In this document: one piece after another, positions 1 through 7,380 of the stretch
Position numbering within the stretch: the first letter of the stretch is position 1
How the letters are laid out: the number at the start of each line of letters is the position of its first letter
Source of the DNA: Lachnoclostridium phytofermentans
Lineage (GTDB): Bacteria > Bacillota > Clostridia > Lachnospirales > Lachnospiraceae
Length of the DNA: 13,860 bases
Direction: 5' to 3'
NCBI GenBank assembly: GCA_003526525.1
Contig: DPVV01000533.1
Span: 8,124-21,983, forward strand
Translations under genes and position numbers: made by a program
The notes under the pieces: model-generated
What the model was told of the DNA's origin: nothing
Databases searched by the model: none
The model's input: the letters and a program-made list of their open reading frames with translations, nothing else

Positions 1-2
1 AT

Positions 3-1883
3 AACGGAGAAAGAGATAACAGAGAGCTTCAGGATATGAAGGACTATTTGGAAATTGTCTTATCCGAGCTTGATGAGGTCAAGAAAAAACTTAATGATCA
101 ACCGATTAGGAATCAGTATACGGAATCGATGGAACAAAGGAAAAAAAGAAAACGAAGAAGAAACCCATTTAAGAAACTAGCAATTTTAGAGGGTGCATTA
201 TTACTTATACTTGGGATTTCTTTTGCAGTTCATTTAACGTTAGGTGCGAAAAGTAATGTCCCAACTTCTGGTGGTTCTATCTTTCAGGAAGGAAATAATG
301 GTGGGGTGATATCCCCAGCGGTAAAAACGGTAAAGCAAGTGAAGGAATTAGCAAAATTAATTACACCTGAGCTTCAAAATGAAATCGCACCATTTAAAGT
401 AACAACGGAACGTTTCTTTGGTTTTGAATATCTGGTATTTACAGATGGAATGGTAAAGATATGCTACCGTAATGAATTTTTAGAGGAAGAATTAGAAGAT
501 CGTCTCCGAATTCTTATCGATAATGGGACAAAGATGATGGAGTTAGATTGGGATTACGATCTAACTTCTGATTTAAAAGGCTTATGTCCTACGTATGGCT
601 CATTTCTAGCAGAAGGAGTGAAGCAATTCGTATTTCTAAATTATGCGGAAGAAGATAATAGCATTCCGGAAGAAGTAAGAATTATGGATGTAGACACTTT
701 ATGGGAATATCCTGTATTTTCTATGGAGCAGGCAGTAAAAGATTTATTTGTATTAAATTATGAGGAGCTTCATAGCGTCACAAATAAAGACGGAGATATG
801 AGGATGACGATGAAGATAGGTTCTGCTTCTTATACCTATGCTATAACAAAAGAGGCCTACATTGACGCTGTTTATTATGATGAATTTTTACCAAAATATA
901 ATAAAAACTTTGATTTAAAGATTGATGAGGATGGAATTGGCTTTGAAACAGTGGTCTCACTTTCTGAGAAGGAGTATCTTGGGGAATTATCTGCAAAACT
1001 TATTTTACAGGATGGAGCTATCGTTTTAGGTAAGACAACCTTTAGCGCTTACGTAACCGCAGATCAAGAGGATAGTGAAAAAGGTGGATTGATTATTCCT
1101 AGTACAGACATTTTAGATGAGAGAATTGCGTTATGGGGTCATCAAAACAAGCGGTATTTGGTGCCATTATCTAATAAGATTCCACGTTTGTCCTACCAGC
1201 CAGAGAATTTTATTCCGTCGAATGGTAAGTTAGAATATATGGAGCAAGGGGTTAAGAAATCGATTCATGGAATTGATGTATCGAAGTATCAGGGTGATAT
1301 CGACTGGAAGAAAGTAAAGGAATCTGGAGTGGAATTTGCAATCCTTCGTCTAGGCTTTCGAGGATTTAATGAAGGTACGTTAGAGATCGATCCATATTTT
1401 GTTCAAAACATAAAAGAAGCTACAAAAGCAGGAGTTCATGTAGGGGTATATTTCTTTTCTCAGGCAGTAACCTTAGAAGAAGCGAATGAGGAGGCGGAAT
1501 TTGTTCTGGAGCAAATCAAAGATTACAAAATTACCTATCCAGTTATCTTTGATACGGAATATGTTACAACCTTTGATGCAAGAGCGAATAAATTATCAAG
1601 GCAGCTTAGAACAGATATTACCAAGACATTCTGTGAGAAGATACAAAAGGCAGGTTACCATCCGATGATTTATGCAAACACAAAATGGATGGTTATGGGG
1701 ATTGACTTAGAGCAATTATCAACATATGATTTATGGTTTGCTTATTACGGAAATAATCTAACTTATCCTTATGATTTCCAGATGTATCAGTATTCTGATT
1801 CGGGTACCATTCCTGGTATTAAAGGAAATGTTGATTTAAATATAAGCTTTATAGACTATGCAAACCCTACCTTATTAGACTAA
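3..1883 (+). CDS. Membrane-anchored GH25 lysozyme-like protein (5' end probably outside window)
   Basis: The C-terminal ~205 residues form a glycoside hydrolase family 25 (N-acetylmuramidase) domain. Numbering from the first ATG (36), it begins IHGIDVSKYQ at 410-419 and carries the family's acidic residues at D414 and in the DTE motif (D506, E508); it ends with the typical QYSDSG...GNVDLN block. Residues 1-44 are charged and end in a K/R-rich run (36-47), followed by one hydrophobic helix at about 48-70, which predicts type II topology with the enzyme outside the membrane. Residues ~95-400 match no domain I recognise. The ATG at 36 has only AGG two bases upstream, too close for a ribosome binding site, and the frame stays open to the window edge, so the true start is probably further left. 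Likely role: remodelling or cleaving peptidoglycan glycan strands. The GH25 call is solid; the biological role is inferred. Confidence 0.88.
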   Translation, partial: NGERDNRELQDMKDYLEIVLSELDEVKKKLNDQPIRNQYTESMEQRKKRKRRRNPFKKLAILEGALLLILGISFAVHLTLGAKSNVPTSGGSIFQEGNNGGVISPAVKTVKQVKELAKLITPELQNEIAPFKVTTERFFGFEYLVFTDGMVKICYRNEFLEEELEDRLRILIDNGTKMMELDWDYDLTSDLKGLCPTYGSFLAEGVKQFVFLNYAEEDNSIPEEVRIMDVDTLWEYPVFSMEQAVKDLFVLNYEELHSVTNKDGDMRMTMKIGSASYTYAITKEAYIDAVYYDEFLPKYNKNFDLKIDEDGIGFETVVSLSEKEYLGELSAKLILQDGAIVLGKTTFSAYVTADQEDSEKGGLIIPSTDILDERIALWGHQNKRYLVPLSNKIPRLSYQPENFIPSNGKLEYMEQGVKKSIHGIDVSKYQGDIDWKKVKESGVEFAILRLGFRGFNEGTLEIDPYFVQNIKEATKAGVHVGVYFFSQAVTLEEANEEAEFVLEQIKDYKITYPVIFDTEYVTTFDARANKLSRQLRTDITKTFCEKIQKAGYHPMIYANTKWMVMGIDLEQLSTYDLWFAYYGNNLTYPYDFQMYQYSDSGTIPGIKGNVDLNISFIDYANPTLLD

Positions 1884-1948
1884 GAAATAATTTTTGGAGA
1901 TATTATTTCAACAATAGATATCATGAACTTACTGTAAATGAATTTAAA

Positions 1949-1976
1949 TTGATATTACAAATAGAAAAAGTATTCT
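1949..1976 (+). promoter_or_regulatory. Weak candidate sigma-A promoter in the 3' gap of the GH25 gene
   Basis: TTGATA (1949-1954) and TATTCT (1971-1976) are separated by 16 bases. If used, it would start a transcript of roughly 155 nt ending at the terminator at 2094-2138 and carrying the hairpin motif at 2023-2063. In AT-rich DNA such matches arise often by chance. Confidence 0.25.
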
Positions 1977-2022
1977 TTGTAAACTTTTACTTGTCATGCT
2001 ATAACTTACAGAAGATATCCCC

Positions 2023-2063
2023 AGCGTATTAGTGAAGCGGATCCAGAGTATCAGCTTTGACTA
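2023..2063 (+). repeat. Hairpin repeat motif, copy 1 (AGCGTA ... AGCGGAT-N7-ATCMGCTTTGACTA)
   Basis: AGCGTA (2023-2028) is followed by arm AGCGGAT (2036-2042), a 7-base loop, arm ATCAGCT (2050-2056; one G/A mismatch in the stem) and then TTGACTA (2057-2063). The same blocks in the same order, with the same loop length and a perfect stem, occur at 10664-10697, and each copy lies shortly upstream of an intrinsic terminator. Copy 1 has seven extra bases between AGCGTA and the stem. Nature unknown; it could be a dispersed intergenic repeat or part of an RNA. Confidence 0.5.
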
Positions 2064-2093
2064 TGGATAGAGATAACTGTTTTAATAAGAAAT

Positions 2094-2138
2094 AAGAGAA
2101 GAACTTCTAACTAGGTTGTGGAAGTTCTTCTCTTTTTC
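2094..2138 (+). terminator. Intrinsic terminator, 14-bp perfect stem
   Basis: Arms 2094-2107 and 2121-2134 are perfectly complementary, with a 13-base loop. The 3' arm runs into a T-rich tract (TTTTTC, ending at 2138). It is the first strong terminator after the GH25 gene, 210 bases past its stop, and insulates the opp operon from upstream transcription. Confidence 0.8.
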
Positions 2139-2340
2139 TATATAAGAAATTGTTCTCCAAATTACTTATAGATTATGTAATCTTCGAGGAATGTACACTC
2201 AGCCTGTGGATTCTTTATGACAAAGTAAGTTCGTAAATATTTTTTCTTGTTTTGTAACTCATATTTTCAGTGGATAAGAATAAAGTTAAAAGACAGGATT
2301 TCTATCTACCATAAACTTAAGGTAGCGTTGGAGGCAGTAG

Positions 2341-4188
2341 ATGAGAGTAGGGAAAAGAATTGTTCTTCTTTTACTAAGTTTTAGTTTACTGCTTACATCA
2401 GGATGCTTCAGGACAAGTAAAGTAGTAGAGAATGAGGAATCGATCTATCGTTTGCTGTATTCTTCTGAGGTTTCTACCTTAAATTACCTTGTAACTTCCT
2501 CATCTCATGAAATACGAGTTGGTGCCAATGTGATTGACACCCTTGTGGAATATGATTCTTTTGGCAATTTGATCCCTTCCTTAGCGACAAGTTGGAAGGT
2601 AAGTGAGGATGGACTTTCGGTTACTTTCGAACTTAGGGAAGGGGAATACTGGGTGAATGAAAAAGGAGAAAAGATAGCAGAAGTAACTGCAAAGGACTTT
2701 GTCAGTGCAATGCAATATGTCCTAACCAAAGAATATGAGAGCGAGACTGCAAAGCTTTTGTTTGGTTTAATAAAGAATGCAAAAGATTTTTATGAAAAAC
2801 AAGGTGACTTTAAAAGAGTTGGAGTAAAAGCCTTTGGAAATTACACGTTAGTCTATACGCTAGAACAACCTTGTCCTTATTTTCTATCTTACTTAACGTA
2901 TGGGTGCTTTATGCCAGCCTATGGTCCTTTATTAGAGGAACTGAAAAGTAAGTTTGGTGCAGCAACGGGGCCAGATACGCTCTATTATAATGGAGCTTAC
3001 AGACTCTCCGTTTTTAAACCACAGGAAAAACGAATTTTTCAAAAAAATGAAGCAAATTGGGACGCTGATCTTGTTTATATAAATAGGATTGAAGAAACTT
3101 ATAATTCAGAAGCGGCAACCTTGGCACCTGCACTTGCATTACGCGGTGAAATTGATTATGCAGCAATACATTCTGACTTACTAGATACTTTTATGGAGCA
3201 GAAAAATACAAAAGATTTAGTAAGCAGAGGTAGAAAGAAAACGGATTACTCCTTCTTTTATATATTTAACTTTAATCCGAAATTTGAGAAACGATATGAA
3301 CCTCAGAACTGGAAAAAGGCAGTTCAGAATGAGAATTTTCGACTGGCTATTATGAGCGCTATGGACCGAGTGAAAGCACTTCGAGTAGCAGAACCAAACC
3401 ATCCAGAAGAACTTTTGTTAAATTCAATTACACCGCCAAACTTCATACGCTTTGAAGGGGAAGATTATACAGAGTTTCCAGCACTCTATGATATATCTAG
3501 AAGAGATAGTTTTAAGAAAGATATGGCAGTTATCTATAAAGAGAAGGCTAAGCAGGAGCTAAAAAAGGTGGGGTGTACCTTCCCGGTTAAAATTTTATTA
3601 CGTTATCGTGCTAACTCTACCGACTGGGCAAATGAATGTATTGTTATAGCACAGCAGATAGAAAGTCTCCTTGGAAAAGATTTTGTAAGATTTATTGTAG
3701 AAGCTGGACCTTCTCAAAACTTTACTTCTCAAGTAAGGGAGAGAGGAGATTATGCGATGTTAAAATCTAACTGGGGAGCTGATTACGCAGATCCACAGAC
3801 CTTTACTGAGTTTTTTGATGATGACTTAGCTTCGCATATACTACCATCAAAGGAAGAGAAACTATCCATTATGCCTGTCATTGATACATATTATGAGTTG
3901 CTAACGGAAGCGAAAGAAAGTGTACTAGATATAAAGAAGCGTTATACAGCATTTGCAGAGGCAGAAGCCTTTTTAATTAATCATGCATTAGTGATACCAT
4001 TTAGTATATCACCAGTGTCTTATCAGATGACAAAATTAAATATTTATGAAAGTTCTTATGCAAGTTTCGGAGTTTCTACCTCAAGATATAAAGGGATGAA
4101 ATACTATAAAGTGATACTTAATAACAGAATAGTGGAAATTAATAAGGCGGTTTGGGAGAAGGAGAAAAAACAAAAGAAGGATGGTTGA
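2341..4188 (+). CDS. Oligopeptide/dipeptide ABC transporter substrate-binding lipoprotein (SBP_bac_5 family)
   Basis: Extracellular receptor of the importer encoded by the next four genes; it captures peptides and hands them to the permeases. The N-terminus is a lipoprotein signal peptide: MRVGKR, a hydrophobic core of leucines, then LTSGC with the lipidated cysteine at C22. The family-5 signature appears at 82-104 (ATSWKVSEDG, then LREGEYW), followed by typical blocks such as NGAYRL and NEANWD. At 615 aa it is somewhat longer than a usual ~540-aa OppA/DppA. The tail is lysine-rich. The start is fixed by GGAGG at 2330-2334, 6 bases upstream. The stop TGA (4186-4188) shares its A with an in-frame ATG (4188) of the next gene. 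Peptide specificity cannot be read from sequence; nickel or sugar uptake is possible within this family but less likely by context. Confidence 0.9.
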   Translation: MRVGKRIVLLLLSFSLLLTSGCFRTSKVVENEESIYRLLYSSEVSTLNYLVTSSSHEIRVGANVIDTLVEYDSFGNLIPSLATSWKVSEDGLSVTFELREGEYWVNEKGEKIAEVTAKDFVSAMQYVLTKEYESETAKLLFGLIKNAKDFYEKQGDFKRVGVKAFGNYTLVYTLEQPCPYFLSYLTYGCFMPAYGPLLEELKSKFGAATGPDTLYYNGAYRLSVFKPQEKRIFQKNEANWDADLVYINRIEETYNSEAATLAPALALRGEIDYAAIHSDLLDTFMEQKNTKDLVSRGRKKTDYSFFYIFNFNPKFEKRYEPQNWKKAVQNENFRLAIMSAMDRVKALRVAEPNHPEELLLNSITPPNFIRFEGEDYTEFPALYDISRRDSFKKDMAVIYKEKAKQELKKVGCTFPVKILLRYRANSTDWANECIVIAQQIESLLGKDFVRFIVEAGPSQNFTSQVRERGDYAMLKSNWGADYADPQTFTEFFDDDLASHILPSKEEKLSIMPVIDTYYELLTEAKESVLDIKKRYTAFAEAEAFLINHALVIPFSISPVSYQMTKLNIYESSYASFGVSTSRYKGMKYYKVILNNRIVEINKAVWEKEKKQKKDG

Positions 4189-4214
4189 TGAAGGTTGGGA
4201 AAAGGAGTGAAGTT

Positions 4215-5153
4215 ATGGGAAACTATTTATTACGCCGATTCATACGCTCAGTACTAACCTTGCTTCTTGTAGTTTTTATTGTCTTCTCCCTTCTTAGGTT
4301 GATGCCAATTGAAGGGTATTTCCCGAATTATGAAAAATTATCGAGGGAGCAGATTGAAGCAGGCCTTATGAACATGGGGTTACTTGATCCTTTACCAGTA
4401 CAATTTTTTCGTTATGTGAAAAGTGCTCTTCATGGAGATTTTGGTTCTTCGAGAACCTATATGGCAAATGTCATGGTAACCGATATCCTAAAACAAAAAA
4501 TACCCATCTCCATGAAATTTGGATTAAGCTCCTTATTTTTAGCACTTTTGATATCTATTCCCCTTAGTATGGCAATGGCATCTCATAAGGGAAAATGGAT
4601 TGACCGAATTGGAACGCTTTTTTTAGTGATATTACAGGCGGTACCTTCGGCAATTTACATATTATTAATTCAGGCAATTGGAACAGAAAAACTCCATATT
4701 AAAATGCTCTATCAGGCAAATGATATGACAACGTGGATTCTCCCGGTCATTTCTATGTCCCTTGGAAATATAGCATTTTATACAACGTGGCTTAGAAGAT
4801 ATCTCATTGAGGAAGAAAATAAAGGTTATGTTATCTTAGCAAAGGTAAAGGGTGTTTCCTCGGAATGTATCCTTAAAAAGCATATGCTTAAGAATGCGAT
4901 TGTACCGATGATTCAGTATTTACCAAATTCCATCTTTAATACAATGATAGGCTCCATCTATGTAGAGTCGTTATATAGTATTCCAGGGATGGGAGGGTTA
5001 CTTGTTCAAGTGATTCAGAAACAAGATAATACGATGGTCCAGGCAATTGTAATTTTATTTGCAGTAACAGGAATCTTAGGGGTTTTATTAGGAGATATCC
5101 TACTTTGTCTCATCGACCCTAGAGTGCAATTAACTTCGAGGGGAGGTGTTTAG
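4215..5153 (+). CDS. Peptide ABC transporter permease, OppB/DppB type
   Basis: First of two integral membrane subunits forming the peptide channel. Numbering from ATG 4215: MGNYLLRRFIRS starts the protein, TM1 is at ~10-28, then the periplasmic-side loop with GDFGSS (74-79), TM helices at ~103-122, 134-153, 175-193, 235-253 and 277-300, the cytoplasmic EAA coupling loop at ~203-230 (KGYVILAKVKG ... LKNA), and SIPGMGGL (255-262). In-frame ATGs also exist at 4152 and 4188. I prefer 4215 because AAAGGAG (4201-4207) sits 7 bases upstream and DppB proteins usually begin M-x-x-YLLRR. However, ATG 4188 overlaps the previous stop and also has GAAGGA 6 bases upstream, so translation by coupling from 4188 is a real alternative (321 aa instead of 312). 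Confidence 0.9.
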   Translation: MGNYLLRRFIRSVLTLLLVVFIVFSLLRLMPIEGYFPNYEKLSREQIEAGLMNMGLLDPLPVQFFRYVKSALHGDFGSSRTYMANVMVTDILKQKIPISMKFGLSSLFLALLISIPLSMAMASHKGKWIDRIGTLFLVILQAVPSAIYILLIQAIGTEKLHIKMLYQANDMTTWILPVISMSLGNIAFYTTWLRRYLIEEENKGYVILAKVKGVSSECILKKHMLKNAIVPMIQYLPNSIFNTMIGSIYVESLYSIPGMGGLLVQVIQKQDNTMVQAIVILFAVTGILGVLLGDILLCLIDPRVQLTSRGGV

Positions 5154-6128
5154 ATGACGTGGCGGGAACAAAGAACGAAAGAGTGGGCAAATGAAACAGA
5201 GTTAGACTCCTTTCATTTTGCGAATCGTATCATAGATGAGAATAAGATTAGAAATGAAAAAGATGATTCATACTGGATGACAACCTGGAAAACCTTTGCA
5301 AAAAATCGCTTTGCTATGTTTTTCTTGTTTGTCCTTATATTATTGATTTTTTTTATAACCATACAGCCTTATTTACCAAGTCAGAAGGACCCAAACCTAA
5401 TCTATAACAGTAGGAAAACAGGACAGCAAATTAGAAATCAAGTACCGAATAAGGACTTCTGGTTTGGTACAAATTCGATTGGACAGGATTTATGGAGTAG
5501 AACATGGGCAGGTACTAGAACCTCTTTGCTCTTAGGGATTACGGTATCCTTCCTGGAAGCAGTCATTGGAACCATAGTTGGATTACTATGGGGTTATGTT
5601 AAAAAGCTCGATGCATTTTTTACAGAAATCTATAATTTGCTTGATAATATTCCCTCTACAATCGTACTGATTTTAATTTCCTACATATTAAGACCAGGAA
5701 TACCAACTTTAATTCTTGCCCTTTGTGCTACTGGATGGATTCAAATGGCACGATTTATTAGAAATCAAATGCTACTTATCAGAGATAAAGAATTTAATAT
5801 AGCATCTAGAATGCTTGGAACTAGTACATCAAGAATTCTAAGGAAGAACTGTATGCCATATCTGATTTCCGTTATTCTGATGAGAGTATCGTTATCAATT
5901 CCATCTGTGATAGGAAGCGAAGTATTCATAACTTATCTTGGCTTAGGGCTTCCATTAAATATTCCAAGCCTTGGTAATCTAATTCAAGCAGGAAGAGCGA
6001 AACTGATGATGCCAGGGCTTAGGTACCAGCTTTTATTTCCAACATTGATTGTTTCTATTATTACAATTTCCTTTTATCTAATTGGAAATGCTTTTGCGGA
6101 TGCAGCAGATCCGAAAAATCACAGATAA
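5154..6128 (+). CDS. Peptide ABC transporter permease, OppC/DppC type
   Basis: Second membrane subunit. The 50-residue hydrophilic cytoplasmic N-terminus is followed by the OppC_N-type segment KNRFAMF (50-56) and TM1 (~55-72). The family motif WFGTNSIGQDLWSR is at 103-116. Further TM helices lie at ~122-147, 165-180, 183-200, 234-258 and 290-312. The EAA coupling loop is at ~212-240 (DKEFNIASRMLG ... KNCMPYL) and AGRAKLM near 276. The start codon abuts the stop of the preceding permease (TAG then ATG) and has GGGAGG (5141-5146) upstream, so the two permeases are made from one message. Length (324 aa) is normal for the family. Confidence 0.92.
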   Translation: MTWREQRTKEWANETELDSFHFANRIIDENKIRNEKDDSYWMTTWKTFAKNRFAMFFLFVLILLIFFITIQPYLPSQKDPNLIYNSRKTGQQIRNQVPNKDFWFGTNSIGQDLWSRTWAGTRTSLLLGITVSFLEAVIGTIVGLLWGYVKKLDAFFTEIYNLLDNIPSTIVLILISYILRPGIPTLILALCATGWIQMARFIRNQMLLIRDKEFNIASRMLGTSTSRILRKNCMPYLISVILMRVSLSIPSVIGSEVFITYLGLGLPLNIPSLGNLIQAGRAKLMMPGLRYQLLFPTLIVSIITISFYLIGNAFADAADPKNHR

Positions 6129-6152
6129 GTGTGAAACAGAATAGGGGTCAGT

Positions 6153-7208
6153 ATGGCAGAGAGTATTTTATCAATAGAGAATTTAACTGTGGATTTTACT
6201 GTTCGGAAAACAGTGCTTCATGTGCTTCGTGGCGTAAGCTTAGAGGTAGTAAAAGGAGAAAATCTAGTTATCGTAGGGGAATCTGGTTGCGGTAAATCAG
6301 TATTATTAAAGTCTATTCTTGGACTATTAGAACAGAATGCGAAGATTGTATCAGGGAGAATATTGTATCGGGGCAAAAATTTAGCTGCTTATCACTTAGA
6401 ACGAGATTTTAGGAATATTAGAGGGCAGGAAATTGCGATGATATTACAAGATCCTATGACAAGCCTAAATCCTTTGTTCACAATCGGAAATCAGATTGAG
6501 GAAGCAATCGCTATCCACCAGACACTAAGTAAAGCGAAGAGAAAAGAGGAAGTAATCAAACTTCTTACGGAAGTTGGAATTCGTGATCCAGAAAGAGCAA
6601 GACAATTTTATCCTCATGAATGCTCCGGAGGTATGAGGCAAAGAGTCGTGATAGCGATTGCGCTTGCTTGTAAACCAAAGATATTATTGTGTGATGAACC
6701 GACGACAGCCCTAGATGTTACGATACAAGAACAAGTACTTAATTTATTAATGGAATTACAGTATAAATATCGACTGACGGTTGTCTATATTACGCATGAT
6801 TTTGGAGTAGTTGCTAAAGTTGCTGACCGTATTGCCATCATGTATGCAGGAGAAATCATCGAAGTTGGAACGAGTGAGGATATCTTTCGTGATGCAAGAC
6901 ACCCATATACTTGGTCTTTATTGGCTTCTCAACCGACACTTTATCAACCGGGAGAAGAACTATTTTATTTAGGTGGAACGTTACCAAATCCAGGGGATAA
7001 AATAAAAGGTGATGCATTTGCACCAAGAAATCCTTATGCATTAGTACGGGATTTTACCTGTGTTCCTCCGTACTATAAGGTAAGTGGGACACATCAGGTT
7101 AAATCCTGGCTGATGGATAAGCGGGCACCAAAGGTAGAACCACCTAGAATTCTGAGAGAGTATTATCATATGGGAAAATCAAAGGGAATTAAGGACACAC
7201 ATAATTAG
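6153..7208 (+). CDS. Peptide ABC transporter ATP-binding protein, OppD/DppD type
   Basis: Cytoplasmic ATPase powering import. It has Walker A GESGCGKS (42-49), Q-loop LQD (Q99), signature CSGGMRQ (157-163), Walker B ILLCDEP (177-183, with E182 catalytic) and H-loop H215. The oligopeptide/dipeptide transporter C-terminal domain begins at HPYTWSLLAS (250-259). In that tail the usual CxFxxRC pair reads D-AFAPR-N (287-293), so two of the cysteines normally present are replaced; C303 remains. AGGGG (6143-6147) precedes the ATG. It lies 24 bases after the permease gene, in the same operon. Its partner ATPase follows only after a 172-bp gap. Confidence 0.93.
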   Translation: MAESILSIENLTVDFTVRKTVLHVLRGVSLEVVKGENLVIVGESGCGKSVLLKSILGLLEQNAKIVSGRILYRGKNLAAYHLERDFRNIRGQEIAMILQDPMTSLNPLFTIGNQIEEAIAIHQTLSKAKRKEEVIKLLTEVGIRDPERARQFYPHECSGGMRQRVVIAIALACKPKILLCDEPTTALDVTIQEQVLNLLMELQYKYRLTVVYITHDFGVVAKVADRIAIMYAGEIIEVGTSEDIFRDARHPYTWSLLASQPTLYQPGEELFYLGGTLPNPGDKIKGDAFAPRNPYALVRDFTCVPPYYKVSGTHQVKSWLMDKRAPKVEPPRILREYYHMGKSKGIKDTHN

Positions 7209-7237
7209 AATCAAGTTAGATTTCTATTTAATTTTGA

Positions 7238-7326
7238 ACATAAGATATATTTGTACTTTGTTGAAATCTTATGTAATTGTATTGTCTGAAATTCAATGGA
7301 TTTATACTTTGTTAAAATTCGATGTA
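7238..7326 (+). repeat. Inverted and degenerate direct repeats in the gap between the two ATPase genes
   Basis: A 9-bp inverted repeat pairs 7238-7246 with 7266-7274 (19-base loop, no T-tract). A 25-base direct repeat occurs at 7251-7275 and 7302-7326, matching at 20 of 25 positions; a third TGTACTTTG begins at 7323. The gap (7209-7380) contains no gene. It could be a weak attenuator or mRNA-processing/stability element separating expression of the two ATPases, or merely decayed repeat DNA. Confidence 0.4.
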
Positions 7327-7380
7327 CTTTGACTATGCTGTTATCCTAAGTATTTAAACTTTGAGCTGGAGGCCTCTATT

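Larger units (their letters stand above)
1884..2340. other. Intergenic region between GH25 gene and opp operon
   Basis: These 457 bases have no credible coding frame. Directly after the GH25 stop there is a weak 8-bp inverted repeat (1884-1891 with 1902-1909) without a T-tract. Further on are a weak promoter-like pair (1949-1976), a hairpin motif that recurs at 10664-10697 (2023-2063), and a strong intrinsic terminator (2094-2138). From 2139 to the ribosome binding site of the binding-protein gene (GGAGG, 2330-2334) I see only a short palindrome (GATTA-TG-TAATC, 2171-2182) and no convincing sigma-A promoter; a poor match TTGTAA / TAAGAA lies at 2252-2257 and 2275-2280. Confidence 0.7.

Noticed and set aside
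7238..7274. Inverted repeat as an intrinsic terminator between the two ATPase genes
   Set aside because: The loop is 19 bases, the stem is AT-rich and no T-tract follows.
7323..7334. Third copy of the terminator-associated motif, because CTTTGACTA occurs here
   Set aside because: The AGCGGAT stem and AGCGTA block are absent; only a 9-base match remains.
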